From: JAWLDA01 sp041686855
GTDB taxonomy: Bacteria > Bacillota > Limnochordia > DTU080 > RSA5
Length of the DNA: 64,000 nt
Reading direction: 5' to 3'
Assembly: GCA_041686855.1 (NCBI GenBank)
Contig: JAWLDA010000003.1
Span: forward strand, 248,001-312,000
How positions within the stretch are numbered: position 1 is the stretch's first letter; each line of letters begins with the position of its first letter. Below, piece by piece: positions 24,683-32,578 of the stretch. Position numbers and translations under genes: made by a program. Under the pieces are notes generated by a model. It saw only the letters and a list, made by a program, of their open reading frames with translations. It was not told the DNA's origin and searched no databases.

Positions 24683-25564
24683 CTACTTGATGCCCGCGTG
24701 GGCCATAGTTTTGATGATTCGACTCTGCATGATAATGAAAAGAATAATCAACGGCGCTGTCTCCAAGAAGGTTGCGGCTGCCTGCGCTCCCTGACGGGCG
24801 ACCACCAGCTCACCGGAGAACATCGTTCGTACCGCTAGTGGCACCGTCTTCATGGCTTCGCTATGTGCGAACACCATCGGCGACCAGGTGTCGCGCCAAA
24901 TCTGCATGGACTGCCAAATGATCAAGGTGGCCCACGCCGGCTTCGTTAGTGGCACGACGACTTTTTGGAAGAGCCCCCACTCCGAAGCGCCGTCAATCCT
25001 TGCCGCTTCGATCATGGCGTCGGGGTACTGCTGTAGGAACTGAGTCATAAAGAAGACACCGAATGATGAGCCCAAGCCCGGCAAGATCAGGGCGTAATAG
25101 GTGTCGACCATTCCTAGGCCAGAGACCAACAAGTAACGGGGAATCACTGTTACCTGCGGAGCGAACATCAAAGCAGCAATACAGGCGCTAAAGATGGGGC
25201 CTGCAAGCGGCATCTGTCGCATCTTCGCGATCGGGTACGCCGCCATGCAACAGAATAAAACATACATAATCACGTTGACCGTTGTCACGAACACACTGTT
25301 AAAGATGTAACGTGAGAACGGTACGATCACCCGAGAGGCGGCGACCAACAAGTCCGTGTAGTTCTCCAACGTCGGCCGCATCACATAGAAGCGCGGTGGC
25401 CACAAGAAGAGCTCCTCAATCGGCTTGATGGACTGAATAACCATCAGATAAAGTGGCAACACCATGATCGTGCCAAGAACCGTTAACAACACGTAAATCC
25501 AAACCGGTTCTCGTTCAATTTTGTTTCTCCGCAGCAACCTGGGAACGAGCGTGCCCACCTGCAA
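24683..25564 (-). CDS. Carbohydrate ABC permease, MalG-type (second pair)
   Basis: A 293-residue CUT1 permease with six helices and the EAA loop MIEAARIDGASEWGLFQKVVVPLTKP. It is clearly different in sequence from the MalG-type gene at 18.5 kb, so the operon encodes two non-identical transporters or one with alternate subunits. It is preceded by its MalF-type partner, with 37 bases between them. Confidence 0.92.
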   Translation of the reverse strand: MQVGTLVPRLLRRNKIEREPVWIYVLLTVLGTIMVLPLYLMVIQSIKPIEELFLWPPRFYVMRPTLENYTDLLVAASRVIVPFSRYIFNSVFVTTVNVIMYVLFCCMAAYPIAKMRQMPLAGPIFSACIAALMFAPQVTVIPRYLLVSGLGMVDTYYALILPGLGSSFGVFFMTQFLQQYPDAMIEAARIDGASEWGLFQKVVVPLTKPAWATLIIWQSMQIWRDTWSPMVFAHSEAMKTVPLAVRTMFSGELVVARQGAQAAATFLETAPLIILFIIMQSRIIKTMAHAGIK

Positions 25565-25601
25565 CCCCTCCTACAGCTTAAGATTCTTGAAGCTCGCTTT
25601 C

Positions 25602-26558
25602 TTACTCGTCCTTGGCCGAGAGCATCTTACGGAACATAGAGCTCAACCCGTACATCATGGCAAACATGATAACGGAAATCGCAGACGCATATCCCATCTC
25701 AAACCGCAGGAACGCATAGTCGTAAAGATGCGCCATGATCGAGTGAGCCGCGTACTGCGGGCTTGGAAACCCTACCAATCCGACACTGATGTCGAACATC
25801 GAGAAGGCGCTCACAACCGCCATGACTGCGCCGAAGACGAGCTGCGGCTTCACCAGTGGAAGGGTGAGGAAGAAAAGCTCTTGCATGCGATTCTTAATCC
25901 CGTCCACTTTCCCGGCTTCGTAAATCTGATCGTCAATCTGCTGCAGACCCGCCAAGAACGCCAAGAAGCCGGGTCCCATACTCAGCCAGAGCTGAACTGC
26001 GATGACGACACCCAACATGGTGTCGATATCTGCCAACCAAGGAAACGGTTCGTCAAGAATCCCGAGGTTGATGAGCCAGTTGTTGAGGTAACCGTAGCGG
26101 TCGTTGGAGAAGAAGATGCGCATGATTGCCGACATCCCCACGCCGCTGAGCGATGGAGCGAAGAATGCGATTGTGTAAAGTAATCGCACCTTCACTTGAT
26201 TGATCAACCAGGCCATCGCAAACGAAAGCAAGAACCCGACGGGTCCAGTCATAATTGCGAACACGACCGTTACGTGTAACGACTTGAGGAAAATATCGTC
26301 CTCAAGGAAGAGGAGACGGTAGTTTGTAATCCCAATCCACTCGGCCGGCTGCAATACGTTAAAATACGTAAAGCTCAAATACATGGCCGTGAGTACGGGA
26401 GCTACGGTAAAGACGATAAAAAACGTCATGAAGGGTGCCATAAACAGGTAGCCCCATTTATGACGCTTCATTTGGCGCCAGGTCTCGCCTAACCGCATTG
26501 AAAGGGTTAGGCGCTCGACCTGGGCCTGAGTTGTCGCCGTCGGGTTTGCTTGTGCCAC
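25602..26558 (-). CDS. Carbohydrate ABC permease, MalF-type (second pair)
   Basis: A 318-residue CUT1 permease. The cytoplasmic N-terminus (about 38 residues) is followed by six helices, with KWGYLFMAPFMTFFIVF as the first, and the EAA-like loop IYEAGKVDGIKNRMQELFFLTLPLVKP. It lies directly downstream of the large substrate-binding protein gene, which makes that protein its most likely partner. Confidence 0.92.
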   Translation of the reverse strand: MAQANPTATTQAQVERLTLSMRLGETWRQMKRHKWGYLFMAPFMTFFIVFTVAPVLTAMYLSFTYFNVLQPAEWIGITNYRLLFLEDDIFLKSLHVTVVFAIMTGPVGFLLSFAMAWLINQVKVRLLYTIAFFAPSLSGVGMSAIMRIFFSNDRYGYLNNWLINLGILDEPFPWLADIDTMLGVVIAVQLWLSMGPGFLAFLAGLQQIDDQIYEAGKVDGIKNRMQELFFLTLPLVKPQLVFGAVMAVVSAFSMFDISVGLVGFPSPQYAAHSIMAHLYDYAFLRFEMGYASAISVIMFAMMYGLSSMFRKMLSAKDE

Positions 26559-26612
26559 GCTTCAATCACCTCTCCAACATAAATGCTCCAACCGTCCTAC
26601 CTAGGGCCGACG

Positions 26613-29600
26613 CTACTCTTCCCCATCACTACTTGAGATCGGCGACGATCTCACCACGCCTCGATACAACTGCCGCTTATACTCTTCATCAATCTCGACA
26701 CCAAACTCTTCCTGTTTACGAATCAGCTCGCGATTGATGTCTTGCACTGCTTTCTCGAGTGCTTCTCGGGGGTTTTGCCCTTCGAGCACGACAGCGTTCC
26801 ATGCGTTCACAACGTGACGCGGTGTGAAGTAGTCTCCGAGGACGACCGGTTTCTCACGGAACCATTCCCACTGGTCAAGAATGGCTTGCAGGTCGCCTTT
26901 AGGCCATGGGAGGTTGTTAAACGCTTCTACGTTGGCGGTGTTCCATTTCGCTTCGATACCGATTAAGGCTTCAATTTCCTCTGCATAGCGTGTTTGAACT
27001 TCCGTGCTGGTCCACCACTTCATCAGCTCCCAAGCAGCCTCGGGATATTTGCTATCTCTAAAGATGACTACTGCTGTGGAGGTACCACCGGCCGACCGAT
27101 CGATCGTCCCATCAGGCTGGCGGACGCCGGGAATCGGCACCATCTTCCACCATCCGGTCAACTCAGGTGCAGCAGTCGAGAGCAGAACGTACGTGAAGTA
27201 GTCTGCAATTCCGATCGGCATCTCGCCCGTGCGCATCCGGTTGTAGAAGTTGGCCTCCAACGGAATGCGGTAGTTGGCGAACAGATCGGTCCACTCCCTG
27301 AATGCGGTCAAGGCCTCCGGGCTCTCGAGAGCGGAGCGGAGACCGTCCTCGGTGTAGAAGTCTCCACCATGTTGATAGAGGAAAGGCCCAAGGCTAATCG
27401 CCGCTCGCTCAACGTTAGCTCCCGCTGGGCTGGGATAGAAGAAGTCCATACCGCGCTGCTGGAGTTCAGGAAGCATCTCCCGAACGTCGTCCCATGTCTG
27501 AGGTGGTTTGAGACCGAGCTCCTGCTCGATGATATCCGTGCGATAGAACATCATATTAAAGGACTGGGTCTCCGGCAAAGCGTAGTAGCCGCCTTGATAT
27601 TGGTACGGAATCATCATTCCGGGCCTAAAGCGGGTCGTCACTTCTTCGAAGTCGGAATACTGGCTAATGTCGACGACACCGCCACGGATAGCAAAGTCAA
27701 TTGGCAGCAGCTGATCGACGCCCATCGCCAGGTCGGGCGCGTCACCAGATGCGGAGGCCAGCAAAATAACCGAAGCTGCCTGTGCGTCCACGGCGCTCCG
27801 AGGAACCACGTTTACGTTGACGTGGATACCCGTGCGAGGCGTAAACTCTTCCTCGATCATATCTTTGATGACCAAGGCCCACTCACGACCCCAAGCAACC
27901 CACAAACGCAGAGCGTCCTCGCCCTCATAAATGTTGCCAACGCCTGTGTAGTCCTTTTGGAAGGACTCCAAGAATCCAAGGGCTTGATAGCGTAAGCGTT
28001 CAAACAGACCCGCTTGAACCCGAGGCCACTCGCTATCGGGAGAGGCTACTACGATATAGTCCAGCGAAACACCTGAGTACCGCAGGTCGAGCACGTAGTG
28101 ACCGAGGCGGCTTTGCATTTCTGAAAAGTCCGCGATGCGCGTATGCAACTGGTACGGATCATTAATGAGACCCTGAATCTGCTGCGCCGTCATGCGGAAG
28201 ACCTCGGCTACGTCGACTCGATTATCCGCAAGCTCAGTTAATGCGTCAGCCTCAGCCCGCAACTGATCGCGAATCTTTTCCAGTGTAGGCAGAAGATCCG
28301 GAATCCGTTTATGAACTTCCCACTCCATGTAGGGGTCAGGATTTGGACCGGTAATGTATGTGATCGCTCTGCCCATACCGGAGAGTTCACGCACGATCGT
28401 ATCCAGCATACGGATCGTTTGAGCGTTGCGACCGACCTTCACTTCCATCTCGAGGACGTGTTCGCCCTCTTCGAGGTATATGAGGTAAGGTTCACCTTCC
28501 TTGTTTCCCAACTGCACCATCTGCCACTGGCGGGAATACGGGAACTGAACCTCCATCAGTTCTCGGAACGGAATCTCTCCGTCGATTTTTACCTCACGTA
28601 CGGCCGGAAGGTTGCGGAAGCTCTGGTAGCCTTTGATACCAATTTTGTAGAGCCCGCTCTCGGGCACCGTAAACTTCCAACTTGCGGTTTGGCCACCCTT
28701 GCGCCACGCCCATCCACCGAATTCATTGAGGCGGTAAAAACCATCCGATGGTGGTTCGACCAACGGATCGGTACCGAACTGGGCTCGCACGGTGGGGTCG
28801 GATTTACGATAAGAGTCCTCGGCTTGAATCTTTATCTGTACGTCATTGACTTCTTGGTATCCACTCTCACGGTACGTTGCAAGCACTTCTTCATAGGTGG
28901 GTGGGAGCTCCAATGACTCTACGACGATCTTGCGAATCGCAATAGGCTCTCGAGTAGCGTGGAGCGTGATCTCGTTAACTCCCTTTCTTAATGCAAAGAA
29001 GAAAGGATCACGGTACATGCCCTCGGGATCTCCAACATGTTTGAAACGCCATTCGGGGGCTTCGACCTGCGTCGGACGAATGTCGTTGCCTTGATTGTCG
29101 CGCGTCGGCTTCCCACCATCTCGCCATGTACGCTCAAAGTGAAGACGGCGGGCTTCGTTGAACTGATACTCCCCGTTGATGCGAATGTCCCGCATCGCCG
29201 AAGCACGCTTGCCAGGCAGAGGATGGTACTCCATACCGAGAATGTAGAGTCCGTCCTCGGGCACCTCGACATGCCACGTAGCAACGGCCTCTTCCTCTTC
29301 CCACAAGAGGATCCGACCGGTCCTACCTTCGAACTCGCTGACGACCTCGGGCTCCACCTCTCCGTCGTAGGAGACGAAAGCTCCACCGTCGAGTTCGATG
29401 TGCACTCCGTCAACCGGGCGCAGACCCTCTTCTTGCCAGGTCGCATAAGCCTCATGGTACAAAGGCTCGAGGGTGCTGACGAGATCAAAGAGGTTGATGA
29501 AATCAACCCCCGCCTCCCCCTGCGGAGTCTCACCGGAATCCTGCGCTAACGCAAGCCCCGAGAACATCAGGGCACTCACGCACAGGACTGCGACCAACAC

Positions 29601-29633
29601 ATTGATTTTCGGTTTGATCCCTAAGAGTTTCAT
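26613..29633 (-). CDS. Very large extracellular solute-binding protein with duplicated N-terminal domains
   Basis: A 1006-residue exported sugar-binding protein, more than twice the usual 420-450. Layout: signal peptide 1-31 (FSGLALA), then two related beta-domains at about 60-225 and 255-410. Both share a GLYxxG(I/M) strand followed by I(R/K)I(N/D)GE and an aromatic FxRxW/FPYSRQW end. A helical linker spans about 430-580, followed by a type-1 binding fold to about 960 (LLASASGDAPDLAMG, YYALPETQSFNMMFYRTDI, YPEAAWELMKWW). The beta domains resemble carbohydrate-binding modules. ATG 29633 has GGAGGG seven bases upstream. Confidence 0.85.
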   Translation of the reverse strand: MKLLGIKPKINVLVAVLCVSALMFSGLALAQDSGETPQGEAGVDFINLFDLVSTLEPLYHEAYATWQEEGLRPVDGVHIELDGGAFVSYDGEVEPEVVSEFEGRTGRILLWEEEEAVATWHVEVPEDGLYILGMEYHPLPGKRASAMRDIRINGEYQFNEARRLHFERTWRDGGKPTRDNQGNDIRPTQVEAPEWRFKHVGDPEGMYRDPFFFALRKGVNEITLHATREPIAIRKIVVESLELPPTYEEVLATYRESGYQEVNDVQIKIQAEDSYRKSDPTVRAQFGTDPLVEPPSDGFYRLNEFGGWAWRKGGQTASWKFTVPESGLYKIGIKGYQSFRNLPAVREVKIDGEIPFRELMEVQFPYSRQWQMVQLGNKEGEPYLIYLEEGEHVLEMEVKVGRNAQTIRMLDTIVRELSGMGRAITYITGPNPDPYMEWEVHKRIPDLLPTLEKIRDQLRAEADALTELADNRVDVAEVFRMTAQQIQGLINDPYQLHTRIADFSEMQSRLGHYVLDLRYSGVSLDYIVVASPDSEWPRVQAGLFERLRYQALGFLESFQKDYTGVGNIYEGEDALRLWVAWGREWALVIKDMIEEEFTPRTGIHVNVNVVPRSAVDAQAASVILLASASGDAPDLAMGVDQLLPIDFAIRGGVVDISQYSDFEEVTTRFRPGMMIPYQYQGGYYALPETQSFNMMFYRTDIIEQELGLKPPQTWDDVREMLPELQQRGMDFFYPSPAGANVERAAISLGPFLYQHGGDFYTEDGLRSALESPEALTAFREWTDLFANYRIPLEANFYNRMRTGEMPIGIADYFTYVLLSTAAPELTGWWKMVPIPGVRQPDGTIDRSAGGTSTAVVIFRDSKYPEAAWELMKWWTSTEVQTRYAEEIEALIGIEAKWNTANVEAFNNLPWPKGDLQAILDQWEWFREKPVVLGDYFTPRHVVNAWNAVVLEGQNPREALEKAVQDINRELIRKQEEFGVEIDEEYKRQLYRGVVRSSPISSSDGEE

Positions 29634-29665
29634 GACCGTCCCTCCATCTCTTCCCACGGGGGCGA

Positions 29666-31402
29666 TTACCTCAAGCTGTCGACCGCCGAGGTAATGTTGC
29701 GCACCGATTGTTCTTTCACAAAGGCGACGTCGTCGATATCAGAAACGGACGCATAGTAACTTGTGGTGGCAAACCAGCCCGAGCCCACCTGTACACCTGC
29801 TCCTAGATCCACGTACCGTTCCACACCGTCATCAAAAGTAACGGTGATGCGTGTCCCTTGACCACCCGGATAGAAGCCTAGCTCGGATTCGTCATCGGGA
29901 ACCGGTGGCAGCGAATCAGCACTCAGAGCGTTGAGTGCCGTCACCAACTTTTCGACGTTTGCCTCAGTCACCTCTTGACCGGCCTTGCCCCAACCCGAGC
30001 CGTTTCGCTCGACGACGAAATCTTCCCCTGAGCGCTGCACTCGGATCTGAGCTACTTGATCAATCGCTGCGGGAAAGAGTTGTGTCCGCACGCTCTGTGA
30101 CGCGGTAGCGATGGCGGCGGCATGCTCTGCTAGGCCTTCGTAAACGCCTGGTCGCATGGTGGTCTTGAGGTAGACACCGTCGCCACCACTTGTCTCTCCT
30201 CCTATGGAGAGACCCAGGGTGTTGTTGTCGGTGAAGGTCATGTTCACTTGAATGGCATCTGCGGCCGTACCGAATCCATACTCAGGATTGTCGGATTGCT
30301 GAGCCGAAACAAGCCGCTCCGCCCCAACTTCGGCGATAGCGTCCATGAGCGTTTGAAAACCGAAGACGACGGATCGATTGGACTCCCAGATACCGTCTCG
30401 ATTTTTGTCAAAGACGACCTCTTGGCCGTCGGCTCCGACCTTGAGCCGAAGTTGCTTGACAGAGTCATACTCAAAACTGAGCAGACTATCATTAATGGAG
30501 GTTGCGCGAGTGACGAGGTGTTCAGCGTGGAAGCTGGGCACGAGATACGTATCGTCACGCCCGGTCACTCGAACGTAATAGTGATGTCCGTCGGCACTCT
30601 TGACGCCGACCCGAATAGTTTGTTGGGCGCCGTCGTCGTAACCAATCGCAATATCGGCGGTGCCGGGCGCCGGATAGAACCGCCCCGATGTAGTCTCATC
30701 GTCGGCCAGACGCCCACTCGCTTCGACCAACTTGGCGGCGCGGAAGAACCCGTCGATGTCGAATGCGACTTCGCCGGTGCCGAAGACCCAAGCCTCACCA
30801 TCGCGCCGAACCACGAATTCAGTGGCCGCCTCCTCGCCCTGCGCCGCACGACGCACCTCGATCGACCGGACGTTTTCCGCAGAGGCGAGACTGAGCAATG
30901 TGCCATCGACGAAGCCCATCGGGTACTCGCCTAGGCGCGCAAAGGTTACATTGCTGATGGCGTATACCACATCGTCACCGGCTGCTTTTACGTAGAGGCT
31001 CACCGGCGAGCGCAGGTTACCTACCAGCAGTTCACGCTCTTGACCATCGGCCGTCGTCACGCGAATCGAAGATTGCGGCGGATCGAAGCCGAACTCGGGG
31101 CTGTTGCCGGAGAGTTCGTCGGCGATCGTCAGCCCCGAGAGACGCTGCAGCATATCCTCGACAGCGGCCTGATTTGCACGGTCGCTAACCGGCTCGAGGA
31201 CGTTCCATTCGCCGCCCGACTTTTCGATCAAGGTGACCAAGTCACCGTGGTGGATCTCGACACTTCGAACATCTTGGCCGCGTAGCCCAAGAATATCTCC
31301 GCCCGTGACGGAAGCTGCCGAGACCGATGAGATTGCGACCGCGGTGATTGCAACAACCAACAGCAATACCTCGGCCCACGAAACGAGACGTTTCAAGAGC
31401 AT
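29666..31402 (-). CDS. Exported DUF4340-type protein
   Basis: A 578-residue protein with an N-terminal signal/anchor (about 8-30). It is followed by three repeats of the DUF4340 pattern: WNVLEPVSDRANQAAVEDMLQRLSGL at the start, FGFQTLMDAIAEVGAERLVSAQ in the middle and WGKAGQEVTEANVEKLVTALNALSAD near the end. Each is followed by a (Y/F)GFxP/LGFYPG element. DUF4340 proteins are best known beside gliding-type ABC genes (GldG contexts) and have no proven activity. It is the first gene of the operon, with GGGGGTG six bases before ATG. I infer an extracytoplasmic role beside the binding protein. Confidence 0.75.
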   Translation of the reverse strand: MLLKRLVSWAEVLLLVVAITAVAISSVSAASVTGGDILGLRGQDVRSVEIHHGDLVTLIEKSGGEWNVLEPVSDRANQAAVEDMLQRLSGLTIADELSGNSPEFGFDPPQSSIRVTTADGQERELLVGNLRSPVSLYVKAAGDDVVYAISNVTFARLGEYPMGFVDGTLLSLASAENVRSIEVRRAAQGEEAATEFVVRRDGEAWVFGTGEVAFDIDGFFRAAKLVEASGRLADDETTSGRFYPAPGTADIAIGYDDGAQQTIRVGVKSADGHHYYVRVTGRDDTYLVPSFHAEHLVTRATSINDSLLSFEYDSVKQLRLKVGADGQEVVFDKNRDGIWESNRSVVFGFQTLMDAIAEVGAERLVSAQQSDNPEYGFGTAADAIQVNMTFTDNNTLGLSIGGETSGGDGVYLKTTMRPGVYEGLAEHAAAIATASQSVRTQLFPAAIDQVAQIRVQRSGEDFVVERNGSGWGKAGQEVTEANVEKLVTALNALSADSLPPVPDDESELGFYPGGQGTRITVTFDDGVERYVDLGAGVQVGSGWFATTSYYASVSDIDDVAFVKEQSVRNITSAVDSLR

Positions 31403-32070
31403 GCTTACACCCCCAAAATTCAGAGCCCAAGATTTTCCATCTTCTGCTCTGGCACCCTACTTTACTTTTAGTAAGGTGATATTCTTTCCTTCAACACTTA
31501 TCCACAATTTGCGGAAAACAGGTGTTGCGTACACGTCTCCCTCAATAAAGAAAGAAGGGCGTGTCGCTACTGTTCGAAGAGAGAGTGAGTGTTACAATGT
31601 CGGATGATCAGGTTACGCATGTTCAAGCTCTAAAGCTAAAGATTGTTTTCGACCCCACGACGCTCGGAAAGCTCCGAGCGGCATTCGAAAGGTTGATACG
31701 ACTACCTGGTTTCGACACTCGGTGGGGCTCTCCTTCTTAAGGGCGAATACGTCCTCGGAAAAGTCGACGGAAAGATGTCCAAATTGCGCCTTTATGACAT
31801 TATTCGCCCCCTCTTTACATGTGATGGAGGGTGGCCACCACCCCTTACCGCCTTTTTTGAGGCGGATCTCCCTTCATATGATATTCATGTCGCTGCAAGT
31901 GTGATATATCAACCTGCTGTTTCGGTGTATTCGCTCTGAGCAGAGCTTTCCCTGCGTTCATCCCATGTCGAATAAATACCCGAAGATATTGCATCATATG
32001 GAAAGGTGGCCCGACAAGAAGGACTCTCGCCGGGCAACGATCGCTGCGGACAGAATAGATGAGTGACGGG
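31403..32070. other. Intergenic region upstream of the carbohydrate operon
   Basis: About 670 bases that must contain the start of the leftward carbohydrate operon, though I see no convincing -35/-10 pair. It contains one perfect DnaA-box-like 9-mer (TTATCCACA, 31498-31506), a 47-codon open frame at 31597-31740, and a CGCTCGG/CCGAGCG hairpin at about 31659-31680 inside that frame. Another hairpin, CCGCC/GGCGG, surrounds a T6 run at about 31848-31866. The base composition is more AT-rich than the flanking genes. Confidence 0.5.
31597..31740 (+). CDS. Possible small ORF (47 codons)
   Basis: ATG at 31597 to TAA at 31738-31740 would give a 47-residue basic peptide (VTHVQALKLKIVFDPTTLGKL...). A purine-rich GAGAGAGTGAG precedes it but is a poor ribosome-binding site, and I recognise no family. 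It could be a real small protein, a remnant, or chance. It is listed only because nothing else explains this stretch. Confidence 0.25.
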   Translation: MSDDQVTHVQALKLKIVFDPTTLGKLRAAFERLIRLPGFDTRWGSPS

Positions 32071-32466
32071 CTAGAAATTCACCCCGAGGACGCCACCAAC
32101 CGCTCCGGCACAACTGCTCCATAAGGCTCCCAGTAGCCACGTTCCAGTGCTCATCTGTGCGATCGAAAAGTTGTCTTGGAAGAGGAATGACGAGATCACG
32201 TAATAGACCAGCCCAACCAGCATGCCATGGAGCCATCCGTGCTTGCGGCTCTGCTTAGCCGCCATCATGCCGCCGAGCGCTACGCTTACATAGGTAAATC
32301 CGTCTAAACTTCCGGTGAACCCTTCCCATTCCGTAATCGAAACGGCCAGACCCAGCAACACCGCGGCCAAAAGGGTGACCAGAAAACTGAGACCGGTCCC
32401 TCGTACGACCGCGCCGATTGAAAAGGTAGACCCGGAAGCGTTCTCTCCTGTTGCACTCCTCACCAC
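32071..32466 (-). CDS. YrzE-like (TIGR04086) small membrane protein
   Basis: A 131-residue four-helix membrane protein with short loops (GTGLSFLVTLLAAVLLGLA, FTYVSVALGGMMAAKQ, GWLHGMLVGLVYYVIS, GALWSSCAGAVGGVLG). This size and the GGxxAxxxxxxxGWLHG pattern match the TIGR04086/YrzE family found in spore-forming Bacillota. No function is known. The start is GTG 32466, after AAGGAGGGG. Confidence 0.75.
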   Translation of the reverse strand: MVRSATGENASGSTFSIGAVVRGTGLSFLVTLLAAVLLGLAVSITEWEGFTGSLDGFTYVSVALGGMMAAKQSRKHGWLHGMLVGLVYYVISSFLFQDNFSIAQMSTGTWLLGALWSSCAGAVGGVLGVNF

Positions 32467-32578
32467 CGCAGGGCCCCTCCTCCCAAAGGAAAGTCCTAGT
32501 CACTGTGGGGAACCTTCACACGAACTATATGACGGTTACCTCACATTATGCGGTGGACGAGTTGGGTATGACTCCTCT

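Noticed and set aside
26994..27995. 333-codon open frame on the plus strand
   Set aside because: Antisense to the large solute-binding protein, which has clear domains and a signal peptide; no family pattern in the antisense frame.
18505..31402. Horizontally acquired or prophage-like island
   Set aside because: No integrase, transposase, tRNA boundary repeats or composition break was visible around the sugar operon; the tRNA-Trp 2 kb away has no duplicated 3' end that I could find.
31498..31506. DnaA box TTATCCACA, as evidence for a replication origin
   Set aside because: Only a single box here and one more at about 54793; two perfect 9-mers in 64 kb are expected by chance and no dnaA/dnaN genes are near.
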